NCBI RefSeq assembly: GCF_001870465.1
Contig: NZ_MDGK01000024.1
Coordinates: forward strand, 62,001-126,000
Direction: 5' to 3'
Origin: Pseudomonas extremorientalis
GTDB lineage: Bacteria > Pseudomonadota > Gammaproteobacteria > Pseudomonadales > Pseudomonadaceae
DNA length: 64,000 nt
A model generated the notes under the pieces. That model did no database searches and was not told where the DNA came from. It worked only from the letters and a program-made list of their open reading frames with translations. Shown here piece after piece: positions 1 through 9,584 of this stretch; the first letter of the stretch is position 1; the number at the start of each line of letters is the position of its first letter. The translations under genes and the position numbers were made by a program.

Positions 1-765
1 TATACCCTGATCCGCGCACGCTACCTGGCGCAGTTCCTGCCCAACCATGAGTACGATCGCACCCAGGCGGATTTCGACTGTGCGAATCAGGCGTTGCGTG
101 CAGTGGGCAAAGTAGTGATCGAACCGGGCTGGAAACGCGCCCTGCCCGAAGCCCTGGCGCCAGCCAAGGGACGTGAAGCGCCGGCTCCGCAAGCCCTGCC
201 GCCATTGGTACAGGGCCAGGATTATGGGGTGGCCAGGGTCAACCTCAAGGACCTGTGGACCCAACCGCCCAAACCCTTTACCGAAGGTGACCTGATCAAG
301 GCGATGAAAAACGTCGCCAAGTTGGTGGAAGACCCGCTGCTCAAGCAAAAGCTCAAGGACACCACCGGCATCGGCACCGAGGCCACCCGCGCTGGCATCA
401 TCCAGGGGCTGTTGGACCGTGGTTACCTGGTGAAGAACGGCAAGGCGCTATCAGCTACACCGGCGGCATTCAGCCTGATCGACGCCGTGCCCCGGGCCAT
501 CGCCGACCCAGGCACCACCGCCATCTGGGAGCAGGCCCTGGACATGGTGCAAAGCGGCGAAATGAGCCTGGAAGACTTCGTCGCCAAGCAGGCGGCCTGG
601 ATGAGCAAGCAGGTCGCCCGTTGCAATGGCATGCGCATGACCATCACCGGTCCCGCCAGCCCGGCAGGCCGAGGTGCCACGCCATGGAAAAAGAAACGCA
701 AGAGCACGCCACGCAAGACGACGGCCAGTCCCAAGCGGGCCAAAAAACCGACAAATGCCGGCTAA
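1..765 (+). CDS. topB: DNA topoisomerase III, C-terminal part
   Basis: The carboxy-terminal 254 residues of a type IA topoisomerase; the start lies before the window. Topoisomerase III cuts and passes single strands and resolves linked DNA. The frame is open from base 1 and begins with a segment typical of the family (LIRARYLAQFLP). The signature around TGIGTEATRAGIIQGLLDRGYL, at about residues 122-143 of the visible part, belongs to the domain that helps form the active site. The protein ends in a lysine-rich tail (KKKRKSTPRKTTASPKRAKK), which suits DNA binding, with no visible zinc-finger cysteines. Topoisomerase I would normally carry such fingers, so TopB is preferred. Confidence 0.9.
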   Translation, partial: YTLIRARYLAQFLPNHEYDRTQADFDCANQALRAVGKVVIEPGWKRALPEALAPAKGREAPAPQALPPLVQGQDYGVARVNLKDLWTQPPKPFTEGDLIKAMKNVAKLVEDPLLKQKLKDTTGIGTEATRAGIIQGLLDRGYLVKNGKALSATPAAFSLIDAVPRAIADPGTTAIWEQALDMVQSGEMSLEDFVAKQAAWMSKQVARCNGMRMTITGPASPAGRGATPWKKKRKSTPRKTTASPKRAKKPTNAG

Positions 766-896
766 ACACCCAAAAAAACCGGCGAATGACGTTTTTCGAC
801 GGGTTTAGCGCCGCTTTGGACCTTGCAGCGCGGTGGCCGGTCTAGGATTCTGTAGTGGGACCCTGACTAACCAACAACAACACCGGAGTGGCCGCC

Positions 897-1337
897 ATGA
901 AGACCGTTGCAGAAGTGCTCAAAGCCAAGGACCAGAAAAACCAGGAAGTGCATGTCATCAAACACGACCACACCGTGTTTGAAGCCTTGGTGCGGATGTC
1001 GGAGAAAAACGTCGGGGCCTTGCCGGTGGTCCAGGATGACGTAGTGGTCGGGATCATCAGCGAGCGTGATTACGCCCGCAAAATCATGCTCAAGGGGCTG
1101 TCGTCGGTCACCACCAAGGTCCATGAGGTGATGAGCTCCCCGGTGATCACCGTCGACACCCATAAAAAGGTCGATGAGTGTATGAATATCATGACCGACA
1201 GTCACCTGCGCCACCTGCCCGTGGTCGAAGACGGCAAGCTGTTGGGGCTGCTGTCCATCGGCGACCTGGTCAAGGAAGCCATTGCCGACCAGGCTGACCT
1301 GATCAAACAGCTGGAGCAGTACATCCGCGGCGAATAG
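897..1337 (+). CDS. Tandem CBS domain protein
   Basis: A 146-residue protein made almost entirely of two CBS domains (about residues 15-72 and 80-137), with paired ALPVVQDD...GIISERD and HLPVVEDGKLLGLLSIGD motifs. Such pairs bind adenosine nucleotides and report energy or redox state; the partner is not visible. I chose the ATG at 897 because GGAG at 885-888 sits 8 bases before it; a GTG at 888 would overlap that site. It lies just before the SIR2 gene with an 8-base gap, so the two are probably co-transcribed. Confidence 0.88.
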   Translation: MKTVAEVLKAKDQKNQEVHVIKHDHTVFEALVRMSEKNVGALPVVQDDVVVGIISERDYARKIMLKGLSSVTTKVHEVMSSPVITVDTHKKVDECMNIMTDSHLRHLPVVEDGKLLGLLSIGDLVKEAIADQADLIKQLEQYIRGE

Positions 1338-1345
1338 GGGAGCCC

Positions 1346-2191
1346 ATGCTCGACACGCTGAAACACCAAGAGAACCAACTCGATACCTTGCATCGGGCCA
1401 TGGCCGAACGGCACTTTCTGGTGTTGACCGGTGCGGGGATCAGCACGTCGTCGGGCATTCCCGACTACCGCGACAGTGACGGCGTGCGCCGGGGCAAGGC
1501 GCCGATGATGTACCAGGAGTTCCTCGCCACCGCGCAGGCACGCCGCCGTTATTGGGCGCGGGCGATGCTCGGGTGGCCGAGGGTCCGCATTGCGCAGCCG
1601 AACAAGGCGCACCTGGCATTGGCGACATTGCAGCAACGCGGGCGTATCAGCGGGCTGATCACACAAAACGTCGACACCCTGCATGATCAGGCCGGCACCC
1701 ATGATGTAATCGAACTGCACGGCAGCCTGCACCGGGTGCTGTGCCTGGATTGCCAGTTGCGCAGTGCACGCGATGCAATTCAGCGGCAGATGGAAATCGA
1801 CAACCCCTACCTGGCGCAGGTCCATGCGGTGCAGGCGCCCGATGGAGACACCTTGCTCGACCCTGCTTTTGAAGAACACTTTCAGGTCCCCCACTGCCCC
1901 CATTGCAATGGCGAGCGCCTGAAGCCGGATGTGGTGTTTTTCGGTGAGAACGTAGCACCGGCGACAGCAGCCAGGGCAATGGCCGCCGTCGGCCATGCCG
2001 AGGGCTTGCTGGTAGTCGGTTCGTCGCTGATGGCCTATTCGGCATTCCGCCTGTGCAAAGCCATGGTCGAACAGGGCAAACCCGTCATCGCCATCAACCT
2101 GGGCAAGACCCGCGCAGATGAGCTGTTGCAGGTGAAGATCGAAGCCGAGTGCGAGCGACTTTTGCCGCGTTTGGTCGAACGGTTACGGTAA
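1346..2191 (+). CDS. SIR2-family NAD-dependent protein deacylase
   Basis: A 281-residue sirtuin. The NAD-binding GAGIS is at 29-33, TQNVDTLH at 106-113 and the catalytic His at 125 in ELHGS. Four zinc cysteines lie at 133, 136, 184 and 187. It removes acyl groups from lysines using NAD and releases nicotinamide and O-acyl-ADP-ribose. About 45 residues separate the two cysteine pairs, a long zinc-module loop typical of the proteobacterial class II-like group rather than short CobB. A GGGGAG ribosome site precedes the ATG. Translation is probably coupled to the CBS gene. Confidence 0.9.
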   Translation: MLDTLKHQENQLDTLHRAMAERHFLVLTGAGISTSSGIPDYRDSDGVRRGKAPMMYQEFLATAQARRRYWARAMLGWPRVRIAQPNKAHLALATLQQRGRISGLITQNVDTLHDQAGTHDVIELHGSLHRVLCLDCQLRSARDAIQRQMEIDNPYLAQVHAVQAPDGDTLLDPAFEEHFQVPHCPHCNGERLKPDVVFFGENVAPATAARAMAAVGHAEGLLVVGSSLMAYSAFRLCKAMVEQGKPVIAINLGKTRADELLQVKIEAECERLLPRLVERLR

Positions 2192-2211
2192 CTCAATCAA
2201 GCGCAGATCCT

Positions 2212-2346
2212 TTGTGGCGAGCGGGCTTGTCCCGCGTTGGGCTGCAGAGCAGCCCCAATCCAGGCGCTGAAAAGTTCCTGATGCTGCGCAGTGTTCTTAT
2301 TGGGGCCGCTTCGCAGCCCAACGCGGGACAAGCCCGCTCGCCACAA
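2212..2346. repeat. Paired inverted REP elements (family A)
   Basis: Two palindromic REP units in opposite orientation. The left one starts TGTGGCGAGCGGGCTTGTCC and the right one ends with the complement (GACAAGCCCGCTCGCCACA). About 75 bases with their own small hairpin lie between them. The same unit recurs at 7111-7246 and 36981-37115. These are non-coding, are mobilised by RAYT transposases, and may terminate or stabilise the SIR2 transcript. Confidence 0.85.
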
Positions 2347-2429
2347 CAGGCGTTATACAGCCTGACCTGCACTTCCAGAAAATGACGCCCAAGTCACGTT
2401 TTCCCGCATTCTCCCGTCCCCACGGCAAT

Positions 2430-2461
2430 TTATGTAGTGAGCAAAAATAATCACTACATAA
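2430..2461. promoter_or_regulatory. Perfect 11-bp inverted repeat, likely operator
   Basis: TTATGTAGTGA and its exact complement TCACTACATAA are separated by 10 bases, so the half-sites lie 21 bases (two helical turns) apart on one face of the DNA. It ends 3 bases before a -35-like TTGACG, a position that suits a dimeric or tetrameric regulator. The regulator is not evident in the window. Confidence 0.55.
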
Positions 2462-2464
2462 GCG

Positions 2465-2493
2465 TTGACGTAACCATTTTGTCCTTGCATTAT
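2465..2493 (+). promoter_or_regulatory. Sigma-70-type promoter
   Basis: TTGACG, 17 bases, then CATTAT: 5 of 6 and 4 of 6 matches to the consensus with ideal spacing. It directly follows the inverted repeat and reads toward the gene at 2826. Confidence 0.5.
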
Positions 2494-2825
2494 CGAGACG
2501 TCTCCCGGATCGGGAGCGTTGGCAACAAGCGTTTTGAACAAGTTCGTCTGACCGCCGAGCTGTTTTTTCCGGATGTGCACTGCCCACAAGGCAGATTGAT
2601 GAAGCTGACCGGCCCTAAGGGCTCGGTACAAGGCGCTCAAATGCGGCTTGTCTTCGTTATGAATGCATTGCGTAGCAGTTCATCAGCAAGACTACATGCA
2701 TCAGGTTCAAGACCCTGCCCGTATTCGGCAGACCGTCGCTGACGCCCGGTTTTCGCAACCGGAGACAACTTACGAAGTATTAACGAACCAACTGATAGAT
2801 CGCCAACTGGTCAAGGGGCTTACAC

Positions 2826-3155
2826 ATGAATCTGAACAACCAACCAACTATCGATGAATTGGCTGAGATGTTCGCAGCGCAGAAAGACACACTCGACGAC
2901 CATATCCTGTGGATTGGCAAATCGGGCGAAGTGCAAATTGACTGCCTGGCGCCCCACACCGAAGAAGCCGAGTTCGACCGCAATAACCGTGAACTGGCGG
3001 CGCGCCTGAAGATGTACCGCCGTGGCCAGGGTTATGTCGGCAAGAAAGCAGCCGCCGATCGCAACTTTATCGAGCAGGTCTTCCACACACTTAATACCGA
3101 ATGGCAGAATCTCAAGGGCCAATCGCAAGTTAAAGTGATTGATAGATACTGCTGA
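2826..3155 (+). CDS. Conserved hypothetical protein
   Basis: A 109-residue soluble protein, slightly acidic in its first half (IDELAEMFAAQKDTLDDHIL) and basic in its second (MYRRGQGYVGKKAAADR). It has no signal peptide, membrane segment or domain I can name. An AAGGGG-type ribosome site precedes the ATG and a clean terminator follows, so it is a single-gene transcript. I recall similar short unknowns in other pseudomonads but cannot assign a function. Confidence 0.65.
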   Translation: MNLNNQPTIDELAEMFAAQKDTLDDHILWIGKSGEVQIDCLAPHTEEAEFDRNNRELAARLKMYRRGQGYVGKKAAADRNFIEQVFHTLNTEWQNLKGQSQVKVIDRYC

Positions 3156-3175
3156 TAACACCGCATTAAACATTT

Positions 3176-3208
3176 AAGCCCGCTTGTTGATTCGAGCGGG
3201 CTTTTTAA
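3176..3208. terminator. Bidirectional rho-independent terminator
   Basis: AAGCCCGCT and AGCGGGCTT arms around a short loop, followed by TTTTT on the plus strand. It lies between the unknown gene (plus) and the converging LysR gene (minus) and could serve both. Confidence 0.85.
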
Positions 3209-3216
3209 TTGCGGCT

Positions 3217-4122
3217 CTACAACACTGCGGGAAATCGTCCCTTCTTCGCTTCGTCGCAAAAGATATCAAACAACACCTGCGCTGCCGCCGAGAGTTCATG
3301 GCCGGGTTTGGTCAGCACCCCAATCGGTCGTTCAATGACCGGATCGGTCAAGGTGATGCAATGAGCCCCCGCCTCCTCCATCTGCCGCGCACACAATGCG
3401 GGGACGGCGCTGACACCCAACCCCGTCGCTACCATCTTGCCTACAGTCGCCAGTTGATGGCTTTCCAGCGCCACCGGCAACTTCATCTGCCGCGCCCCCA
3501 GATGCTCCTCCAGCATCACCCGCACCGTCGAAGGTCGCTGCAACGTGATGAACGGCTGCTCCAGCAAGGTTTTCCAGTCGATTTCATCAAGCTCGACCAA
3601 CGGCGAATCCCCCGGCACCACGGCAATGAAGCGATCCAGGTACAACGGCGTGAACGCCAGCGACGAACCGTCTGAAGGCTCGAACGCCACGCCCAGCTCC
3701 ACCTGGCGGTCGCGCACCATTTCCAGCACCTGCTCGTTGATCAAGTCGTGCACGGTGACATTCACCTGCGGGTAACGCGCGCGGAATATCTTCAGGATCG
3801 GCGGTAGCAAGTTGCCCGCGAACGATGGCATCGCCGCCACCGTGACCCGCCCGCGTTGCAGGGTAAAGCGCTGGCGCAGTTCGTCCTCGGTGTTGTCCCA
3901 GTCGGCAATCAAGCGGCGCGCCAACGGCAGCAGGGATTCCCCCTCGGGTGTCAACGCGACGTTGCGCGTATTACGGCTGAACAGGCGCCCACCCAGGCCT
4001 TCTTCCAGACCCTTGATGGTCAAGCTCAGTGCCGACTGGGAAAGGTGCAGGCGTTCGCAGGCGGCGGCGAAACTCAGGCTCTGGGCCACGGCGAGAAACG
4101 CGCGCATCTGTTTAACTGTCAT
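3217..4122 (-). CDS. LysR-family regulator of the adjacent CoA-transferase operon
   Basis: A 301-residue LysR-type regulator. The winged helix-turn-helix fills residues 1-60 ([20 protein letters not shown], then [21 protein letters not shown]) and the periplasmic-binding-protein-like effector domain follows from about 90. It is divergent from the CoA-transferase/thiolase operon. The 133-base gap contains an AT-rich inverted repeat suited to a LysR tetramer, so it probably controls that operon and itself. The order matches PA1998-PA2001 of P. aeruginosa, where the transferase is linked to carnitine catabolism. Confidence 0.9.
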   Translation of the reverse strand: MTVKQMRAFLAVAQSLSFAAACERLHLSQSALSLTIKGLEEGLGGRLFSRNTRNVALTPEGESLLPLARRLIADWDNTEDELRQRFTLQRGRVTVAAMPSFAGNLLPPILKIFRARYPQVNVTVHDLINEQVLEMVRDRQVELGVAFEPSDGSSLAFTPLYLDRFIAVVPGDSPLVELDEIDWKTLLEQPFITLQRPSTVRVMLEEHLGARQMKLPVALESHQLATVGKMVATGLGVSAVPALCARQMEEAGAHCITLTDPVIERPIGVLTKPGHELSAAAQVLFDIFCDEAKKGRFPAVL

Positions 4123-4154
4123 GACGCTACTCCAAATGGCCAGGCGACTATGCT

Positions 4155-4183
4155 GTTTTTTAAATCAATCAACCTTAAAAAAC
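4155..4183. promoter_or_regulatory. AT-rich inverted repeat between LysR and the CoA-transferase operon
   Basis: GTTTTTTAA and its exact complement TTAAAAAAC, 11 bases apart, in the divergent promoter region. The 9-mer AAATCAATC also occurs twice nearby (about 4162-4170 and 4192-4200). This is the probable binding region of the LysR protein. Confidence 0.5.
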
Positions 4184-4255
4184 AACTTAACAAATCAATC
4201 CGTCGGAGCAACACTCGGTTCATTGGCTGGCCCACAAACAATAAAAGAGGTGCAT

Positions 4256-4954
4256 ATGGCAGGTTTCGATAAACGCGTGGCGTCCTACGAGGAAGCACTG
4301 GCGGGCCTGGAAGACGGCATGACCGTACTCTCCGGCGGTTTTGGCCTGTGCGGCATTCCGGAAAACCTCATTGCCGAGATCAAGCGCAAAGGCACCCGCG
4401 ACCTCACCGTGGTATCCAACAACTGCGGCGTCGACGGCTTTGGCCTGGGCGTGCTGCTGGAGCAGAAGCAGATCAGCAAGGTGATCGCCTCCTACGTGGG
4501 TGAAAACGCCCTGTTCGAGAAGCAGTTGCTCAGCGGCGAAATCGAAGTGGTGCTGACCCCCCAGGGCACCCTGGCCGAAAAAATGCGCGCGGGCGGCGCC
4601 GGCATCCCGGCCTTCTTCACCGCCACCGGTGTTGGCACTCCGGTGGCCGAAGGCAAGGAAACCCGTGAATTCAATGGTCGTCCGTACCTGATGGAAGAAT
4701 CCATCACCGGCGACTTCGCCATCGTCAAAGGCTGGAAAGCCGACCACTTCGGCAACGTCATCTACCGCCACACCGCCCAGAATTTCAACCCGCTGGCTGC
4801 CACCGCCGGCAAGATCACCGTGGTCGAAGTCGAAGAAATCGTCGAACCGGGCGAGCTGGACCCGGCGCAGATCCACACCCCTGGCATCTACGTCGACCGG
4901 ATCATCTGCGGCACGTTCGAGAAGCGCATCGAACAGCGCACCGTACGCAAATAA
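4256..4954 (+). CDS. dhcA: 3-oxoacid (dehydrocarnitine-type) CoA-transferase, subunit A
   Basis: A 232-residue alpha subunit of a family I CoA-transferase, which moves CoA from one acyl-CoA to a 3-oxoacid. Family motifs are [14 protein letters not shown] (about 26-39) and [12 protein letters not shown]. The start at 4256 follows AAAGAGG and gives the usual length. Subunit B follows after 34 bases and thiolase after that, so the products feed acetyl-CoA formation. The gene order equals P. aeruginosa dhcA-dhcB-atoB. Acetoacetate or succinate-dependent activity cannot be excluded from sequence. Confidence 0.9.
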   Translation: MAGFDKRVASYEEALAGLEDGMTVLSGGFGLCGIPENLIAEIKRKGTRDLTVVSNNCGVDGFGLGVLLEQKQISKVIASYVGENALFEKQLLSGEIEVVLTPQGTLAEKMRAGGAGIPAFFTATGVGTPVAEGKETREFNGRPYLMEESITGDFAIVKGWKADHFGNVIYRHTAQNFNPLAATAGKITVVEVEEIVEPGELDPAQIHTPGIYVDRIICGTFEKRIEQRTVRK

Positions 4955-4988
4955 TCCGCCCCCAGCCCGAACAATAAGGACACATAAA

Positions 4989-5648
4989 ATGGCTCTTACC
5001 CGCGAACAAATGGCTCAACGCGTCGCCCGCGAAATGCAGGACGGTTTCTACGTCAACCTGGGCATCGGCATTCCGACCCTGGTGGCCAACTACATTCCGG
5101 AAGGCATGGAAGTGATGCTGCAATCGGAAAACGGCCTGCTCGGCATGGGCCCGTTTCCGACCGAAGACACCATCGACGCCGACATGATCAACGCCGGCAA
5201 GCAGACCGTGACCGCGCGTATCGGCGCGTCGATCTTCTCGTCCGCCGAGTCCTTCGCGATGATCCGCGGCGGCCACGTCGACCTCACTGTACTCGGCGCG
5301 TTTGAAGTCGACGTACAAGGCAACATCGCCTCGTGGATGATCCCCGGCAAGCTGGTCAAGGGCATGGGCGGCGCCATGGACCTGGTGGCCGGTGCAGAAA
5401 ACATCATCGTGATCATGACCCATGCCTCCAAGGACGGTGAGTCCAAGTTGCTCAGCCAATGCAGCCTGCCGCTGACCGGCGCCCACTGCATCAAGCGTGT
5501 ACTGACGGACCTGGCGTACCTGGAAATCGAAAATGGCGCTTTTGTCCTCAAGGAACGCGCACCTGGCGTCAGCGTTGAAGAGATTGTGCGCAAGACCGCC
5601 GGTAAACTGATCGTCCCGGACCACGTTCCAGAAATGCACTTCCAGTGA
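4989..5648 (+). CDS. dhcB: 3-oxoacid (dehydrocarnitine-type) CoA-transferase, subunit B
   Basis: A 219-residue beta subunit. The catalytic glutamate that forms the CoA thioester is Glu47 in [25 protein letters not shown] at about 25-37 is also typical. It pairs with the preceding subunit A to make the active heteromer. The thiolase gene starts 12 bases after its stop, with AGTGAGG as ribosome site overlapping the end of this gene, so the three are one transcript. Confidence 0.92.
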   Translation: MALTREQMAQRVAREMQDGFYVNLGIGIPTLVANYIPEGMEVMLQSENGLLGMGPFPTEDTIDADMINAGKQTVTARIGASIFSSAESFAMIRGGHVDLTVLGAFEVDVQGNIASWMIPGKLVKGMGGAMDLVAGAENIIVIMTHASKDGESKLLSQCSLPLTGAHCIKRVLTDLAYLEIENGAFVLKERAPGVSVEEIVRKTAGKLIVPDHVPEMHFQ

Positions 5649-5659
5649 GGACAGATTCC

Positions 5660-6841
<1,182 letters not shown>

Positions 6842-6858
6842 TTCAAAGAGCAACATGG

Positions 6859-6895
6859 AAAGGGCCTGGTTCCACGAAAACCAGGCCTTTTCTTT
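6859..6895 (+). terminator. Rho-independent terminator of the dhcAB-atoB operon
   Basis: AAGGGCCTGGTT and AACCAGGCCTTTT around CCACGAA, ending in TTTTCTTT, 18 bases after the thiolase stop. Confidence 0.85.
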
Positions 6896-6967
6896 ACCCT
6901 TCAACCTCGCGTCTGCGGCACCGCTTTAATCCCCGTCAAATTCCCCCATACCTCCCAAGGAACCGCA

Positions 6968-7099
6968 ATGCGCCATCTGGACGGCAAGCCAAAATCCTAT
7001 CTCCTGTTCCTGCTGGCAGCCCTGGCCGTGGCAGGCTGTTCACCCAAGGATCAGTCCCGCGCACGGGCGATCAACGGCGAACAAAGCTCGTTCCTCTGA
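6968..7099 (+). CDS. Small lipoprotein (43 aa)
   Basis: A 43-residue open frame with a complete lipoprotein signal: a basic start (MRHLDGKPKS), the hydrophobic stretch YLLFLLAALAVAG and a lipobox ending in Cys at residue 24 (AVAGC). The mature part is only 20 residues (CSPKDQSRARAINGEQSSFL). AAGGA lies 7 bases before the ATG. It stands alone between the thiolase terminator and REP elements. Function unknown; the strong signal sequence is the reason to call it. Confidence 0.6.
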   Translation: MRHLDGKPKSYLLFLLAALAVAGCSPKDQSRARAINGEQSSFL

Positions 7100-7110
7100 T
7101 GGTGCGAACC

Positions 7111-7246
7111 TGTGGCGAGCGGGCTTGCCCCGCGTTGGGGTGCGAAGCAGACCCGCAACGAGCCGCCGAGTGGTATGTGATACACCGCATTGTGCTTGAT
7201 TGGGGCTGCTGCGCAGCCCGACGCGGGGCAAGCCCGCTTGCCACAA
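7111..7246. repeat. Paired inverted REP elements (family A)
   Basis: A second copy of the REP pair seen at 2212-2346: TGTGGCGAGCGGGCTTGCCC on the left and its complement ending GGGCAAGCCCGCTTGCCACA on the right. It starts about 12 bases after the small lipoprotein stop. Confidence 0.85.
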
Positions 7247-7314
7247 CAAGCCCGGTCATCACAACAAGCCTGCTTGCCACAGCAAGCCCGGTCACCACAG
7301 CAAGCCTGCTCACC
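7243..7314. repeat. Four tandem 18-bp repeats grown from a REP end
   Basis: Exactly four 18-base units at 7243, 7261, 7279 and 7297, sharing ACARCAAGCC and ending YCATC, TTGCC, TCACC or TCACC. Units 1 and 3 (AAGCCCGGTCA) alternate with units 2 and 4 (AAGCCTGCT), giving a 36-base higher period. The bases before unit 1 (CAAGCCCGCTTGCC, the REP end) look like unit zero, so the array probably arose by slippage from the REP. Confidence 0.8.
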
Positions 7315-7324
7315 TCGACGCTGA

Positions 7325-8410
7325 TCAGCGCTTCAGGCAGCGCTGATAACGCTCGTCGACCCGCTGGGCAAACCACGCCGTGGTCAGGTTACGGGTGATC
7401 TTGGGACTCTTGAGCACGATGCCCGGCAGGATGGCCCGTGGCATCGGCTTGCCGGCGGCCTTGTCGGCCAGGGCAAATACGCGCTTGTAGAGGGTGGTGT
7501 CCTCGAAATCCAATTGCTCGCCCTGCTCCAGCTGACTGCGGATGCTGGGGTTGCGCATGTCCAGCCTGGCCCCCAATGAACGCACCGCCAACTCGGTGGT
7601 GCCGGGCAGCAGCGAGCCGTAGCGAATCAGATCTCCGTCCAAGGCCAACTCGGTGCCCGAAGCACGGCTGACGGCAGCCTGGAACGCGGCATTACGGCTG
7701 GCGTACCACCCGGCATTGAAATCGGCAAAGCGATACAGCGGCCGGTCGTAGCTCACCGGGTAACCCAGCAAGTGCGCGATGCCGAAGTACATGCCGCCAC
7801 GACGGGTGAAGATTTCGCGACGAATTGTGCCATCCACCGTGTAGGGATAACCCCGCGCCTGTTTCTGCGCAAAGTCGATACTTACCTGCATCGGGCCTGC
7901 GGTATGCACCGGGTTGAAACCACCAAACAACGTGTTGCCCAGGGGCACCATGCTGATGAAGTCATCGAAGATGCCACTCAGGTCCTTCTCCGTGCGCGCA
8001 GCATTGAGGCGGTCGGCGTAGGTCTTGCCGCTGGGCGAGCGCAGTTGCAGGGCGCTGCGCACGACAAACGCCGGCACATGGACTTTGCCGGCACGCCGCA
8101 GGATTTCATCCTGGGCGATCTTGCCCATGTCTGGCACCGGTGGGTCGACCTGATAGGTCGACTCCTGCTCGGTCACCGCCAGCACGGCGCAGATGTTTTC
8201 CGTGCTGGGGTAGATGTTCTGGGTGTCAAAGGCCGTGTAGATGTCCTGGGCCCAGCCCTCGCGGTCAGCCACCTTGGTCGGCAGCAGGCGCACGATCTGC
8301 GCTTTCACCTCGGCCTCGCTGCGCTGCGGCTGTTGCGGGTTGCGCGTGGTGGAGCAACCGGCCAGTACCAGCAAAGTGGCAAGGCACAGGATCAGGCGGC
8401 TTGAATACAT
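7325..8410 (-). CDS. DUF1615 family lipoprotein
   Basis: A 361-residue lipoprotein: MYSSRLILCLATLLVLAGC gives a signal with the lipobox Cys at 19. The body matches the DUF1615 family of conserved proteobacterial lipoproteins (QDIYTAFDTQNIYPSTENIC, then GPMQVSIDFAQKQARG). Its EQEST and FNAGWYASRNAAFQ segments resemble the lysozyme-like fold of lytic transglycosylases, so a cell-wall role is possible but unproven. The start at 8410 puts the signal peptide at the amino end; an upstream extension would run into a REP palindrome. Confidence 0.85.
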   Translation of the reverse strand: MYSSRLILCLATLLVLAGCSTTRNPQQPQRSEAEVKAQIVRLLPTKVADREGWAQDIYTAFDTQNIYPSTENICAVLAVTEQESTYQVDPPVPDMGKIAQDEILRRAGKVHVPAFVVRSALQLRSPSGKTYADRLNAARTEKDLSGIFDDFISMVPLGNTLFGGFNPVHTAGPMQVSIDFAQKQARGYPYTVDGTIRREIFTRRGGMYFGIAHLLGYPVSYDRPLYRFADFNAGWYASRNAAFQAAVSRASGTELALDGDLIRYGSLLPGTTELAVRSLGARLDMRNPSIRSQLEQGEQLDFEDTTLYKRVFALADKAAGKPMPRAILPGIVLKSPKITRNLTTAWFAQRVDERYQRCLKR

Positions 8411-8447
8411 GGGGCTTCCTTGGCGACGATGGGCCGGGCATTGTTGA

Positions 8448-8475
8448 TGTGGGAGGGGGCAAGCTCCCTCCCACA
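8448..8475. repeat. Single REP palindrome (family B)
   Basis: TGTGGGAGGG and its exact complement CCCTCCCACA around an 8-base centre. Same family as the pairs at 21455-21546 and 33007-33096, but here as a single unit between hemB and the DUF1615 gene, where it could act as a transcript end. Confidence 0.75.
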
Positions 8476-8492
8476 TTTTACCTGTTGTGGTT

Positions 8493-9467
8493 CTAGATCC
8501 CCGCCAACGCCAGGTCCATCGCGAAGTAGGTGAAGATCAAGTCCGCACCCGCGCGCTTGATCGAGCCCAAGGTTTCACGCACCACACGGTCCTCATCAAT
8601 CGCCCCGGCCTGGGCACCGAACTTGATCATCGCGTACTCGCCGCTCACCTGGTACGCCGCCACCGGCAGGCGCGAGGCTTCGCGGATGTCGCGGATGATG
8701 TCGAGGTAGGCACCGGCCGGCTTGACCATCAGCGCATCCGCGCCTTCCTGTTCATCCAGCAGCGATTCGCGTATGGCTTCGCGGCGGTTCATCGGGTTCA
8801 TCTGGTAGCTCTTGCGGTCGCCCTTGAGCGCACTGCCGCCGGCTTCGCGGAACGGTCCGTAGAGGGCCGAGGCGAATTTGGTCGAGTAAGCCATGATCGG
8901 GATATGGGTGAAGCCCGCATCATCCAGGGCGCGGCGGATCGCCTGGACCTGGCCGTCCATCGCCGCCGAAGGGGCAATGACATCGGCACCGGCACGCGCG
9001 GCGGCCACGGCCTGCTTGCCGAGGTTGACCAGCGTCGCGTCGTTGTCGACATGGGCGCCGTGCATCACACCGCAGTGGCCATGGTCGGTGTATTCGCAGA
9101 AGCAGGTGTCGGACATCACGATCATTTCCGGCACAGCGTCCTTGATGATCGACGACATGCGCGAGACCAGGCCGCGCTCTTTCCAGGTGTCGCTGCCGCT
9201 GGCGTCCAGGTGGTGGGACACGCCGAAGGTCATCACCGACTTGATGCCGGCACGGGCATAGCGCTCGATCTCGCCGGCCAGTTTCTTCTCAGGGATGCGC
9301 TGCACGCCCGGCATGCTGGTGATTGGCACGAAGTCGTCGATTTCTTCTTCGACGAAGATCGGCAGCACCAGGTCGTTGAGGGTGAATTCGGTTTCCTGGA
9401 ACAGGCCACGCAGCTCCGGGGAGCGGCGCAGGCGGCGTGGGCGGGCTTGGGGGAACTGGCTGGTCAT
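8493..9467 (-). CDS. hemB: Delta-aminolevulinate dehydratase (porphobilinogen synthase), cysteine-type
   Basis: A 324-residue enzyme that joins two 5-aminolevulinates to porphobilinogen in heme synthesis. The Schiff-base lysines are Lys197 ([14 protein letters not shown]) and Lys249 ([13 protein letters not shown]). The metal loop [14 protein letters not shown] carries three cysteines (122, 124, 132), the zinc-type site. The well-studied P. aeruginosa enzyme lacks these cysteines and is magnesium-dependent, so this gene is probably a second, zinc-type paralog. The ATG at 9467 follows TAGGACC; an upstream frame extension has no ribosome site. Confidence 0.93.
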   Translation of the reverse strand: MTSQFPQARPRRLRRSPELRGLFQETEFTLNDLVLPIFVEEEIDDFVPITSMPGVQRIPEKKLAGEIERYARAGIKSVMTFGVSHHLDASGSDTWKERGLVSRMSSIIKDAVPEMIVMSDTCFCEYTDHGHCGVMHGAHVDNDATLVNLGKQAVAAARAGADVIAPSAAMDGQVQAIRRALDDAGFTHIPIMAYSTKFASALYGPFREAGGSALKGDRKSYQMNPMNRREAIRESLLDEQEGADALMVKPAGAYLDIIRDIREASRLPVAAYQVSGEYAMIKFGAQAGAIDEDRVVRETLGSIKRAGADLIFTYFAMDLALAGI

Positions 9468-9584
9468 GGTGGTCCTATCGCAAGGCAGAAAATCTTTGGG
9501 GCGAAAGCTTATGCCCCCAGGCCCCGGCAGCACAAACGCCGAGGGGCCAATAGTGTATTGCGGGGGCGGTAATAATTTATTGAT

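Larger units (their letters stand above)
2347..2825. other. Long leader or intergenic stretch with palindrome and promoter
   Basis: No convincing gene. It holds a perfect inverted repeat (2430-2461), a promoter-like pair (2465-2493), and a small perfect hairpin CTCCCG-GAT-CGGGAG at about 2504-2518. If the promoter works, the gene at 2826 would have a leader of some 325 bases, long enough for a small RNA or a regulated leader. The open frame at 2437-2742 lacks recognisable protein features. Confidence 0.5.

Noticed and set aside
2437..2742. Open frame starting at a GTG inside the palindrome
   Set aside because: No ribosome site, no protein features, and it overlaps the operator and promoter pair.
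7243..7314. CRISPR-like array
   Set aside because: Units of 18 bases with no spacers and drifting copies; derived from a REP end.
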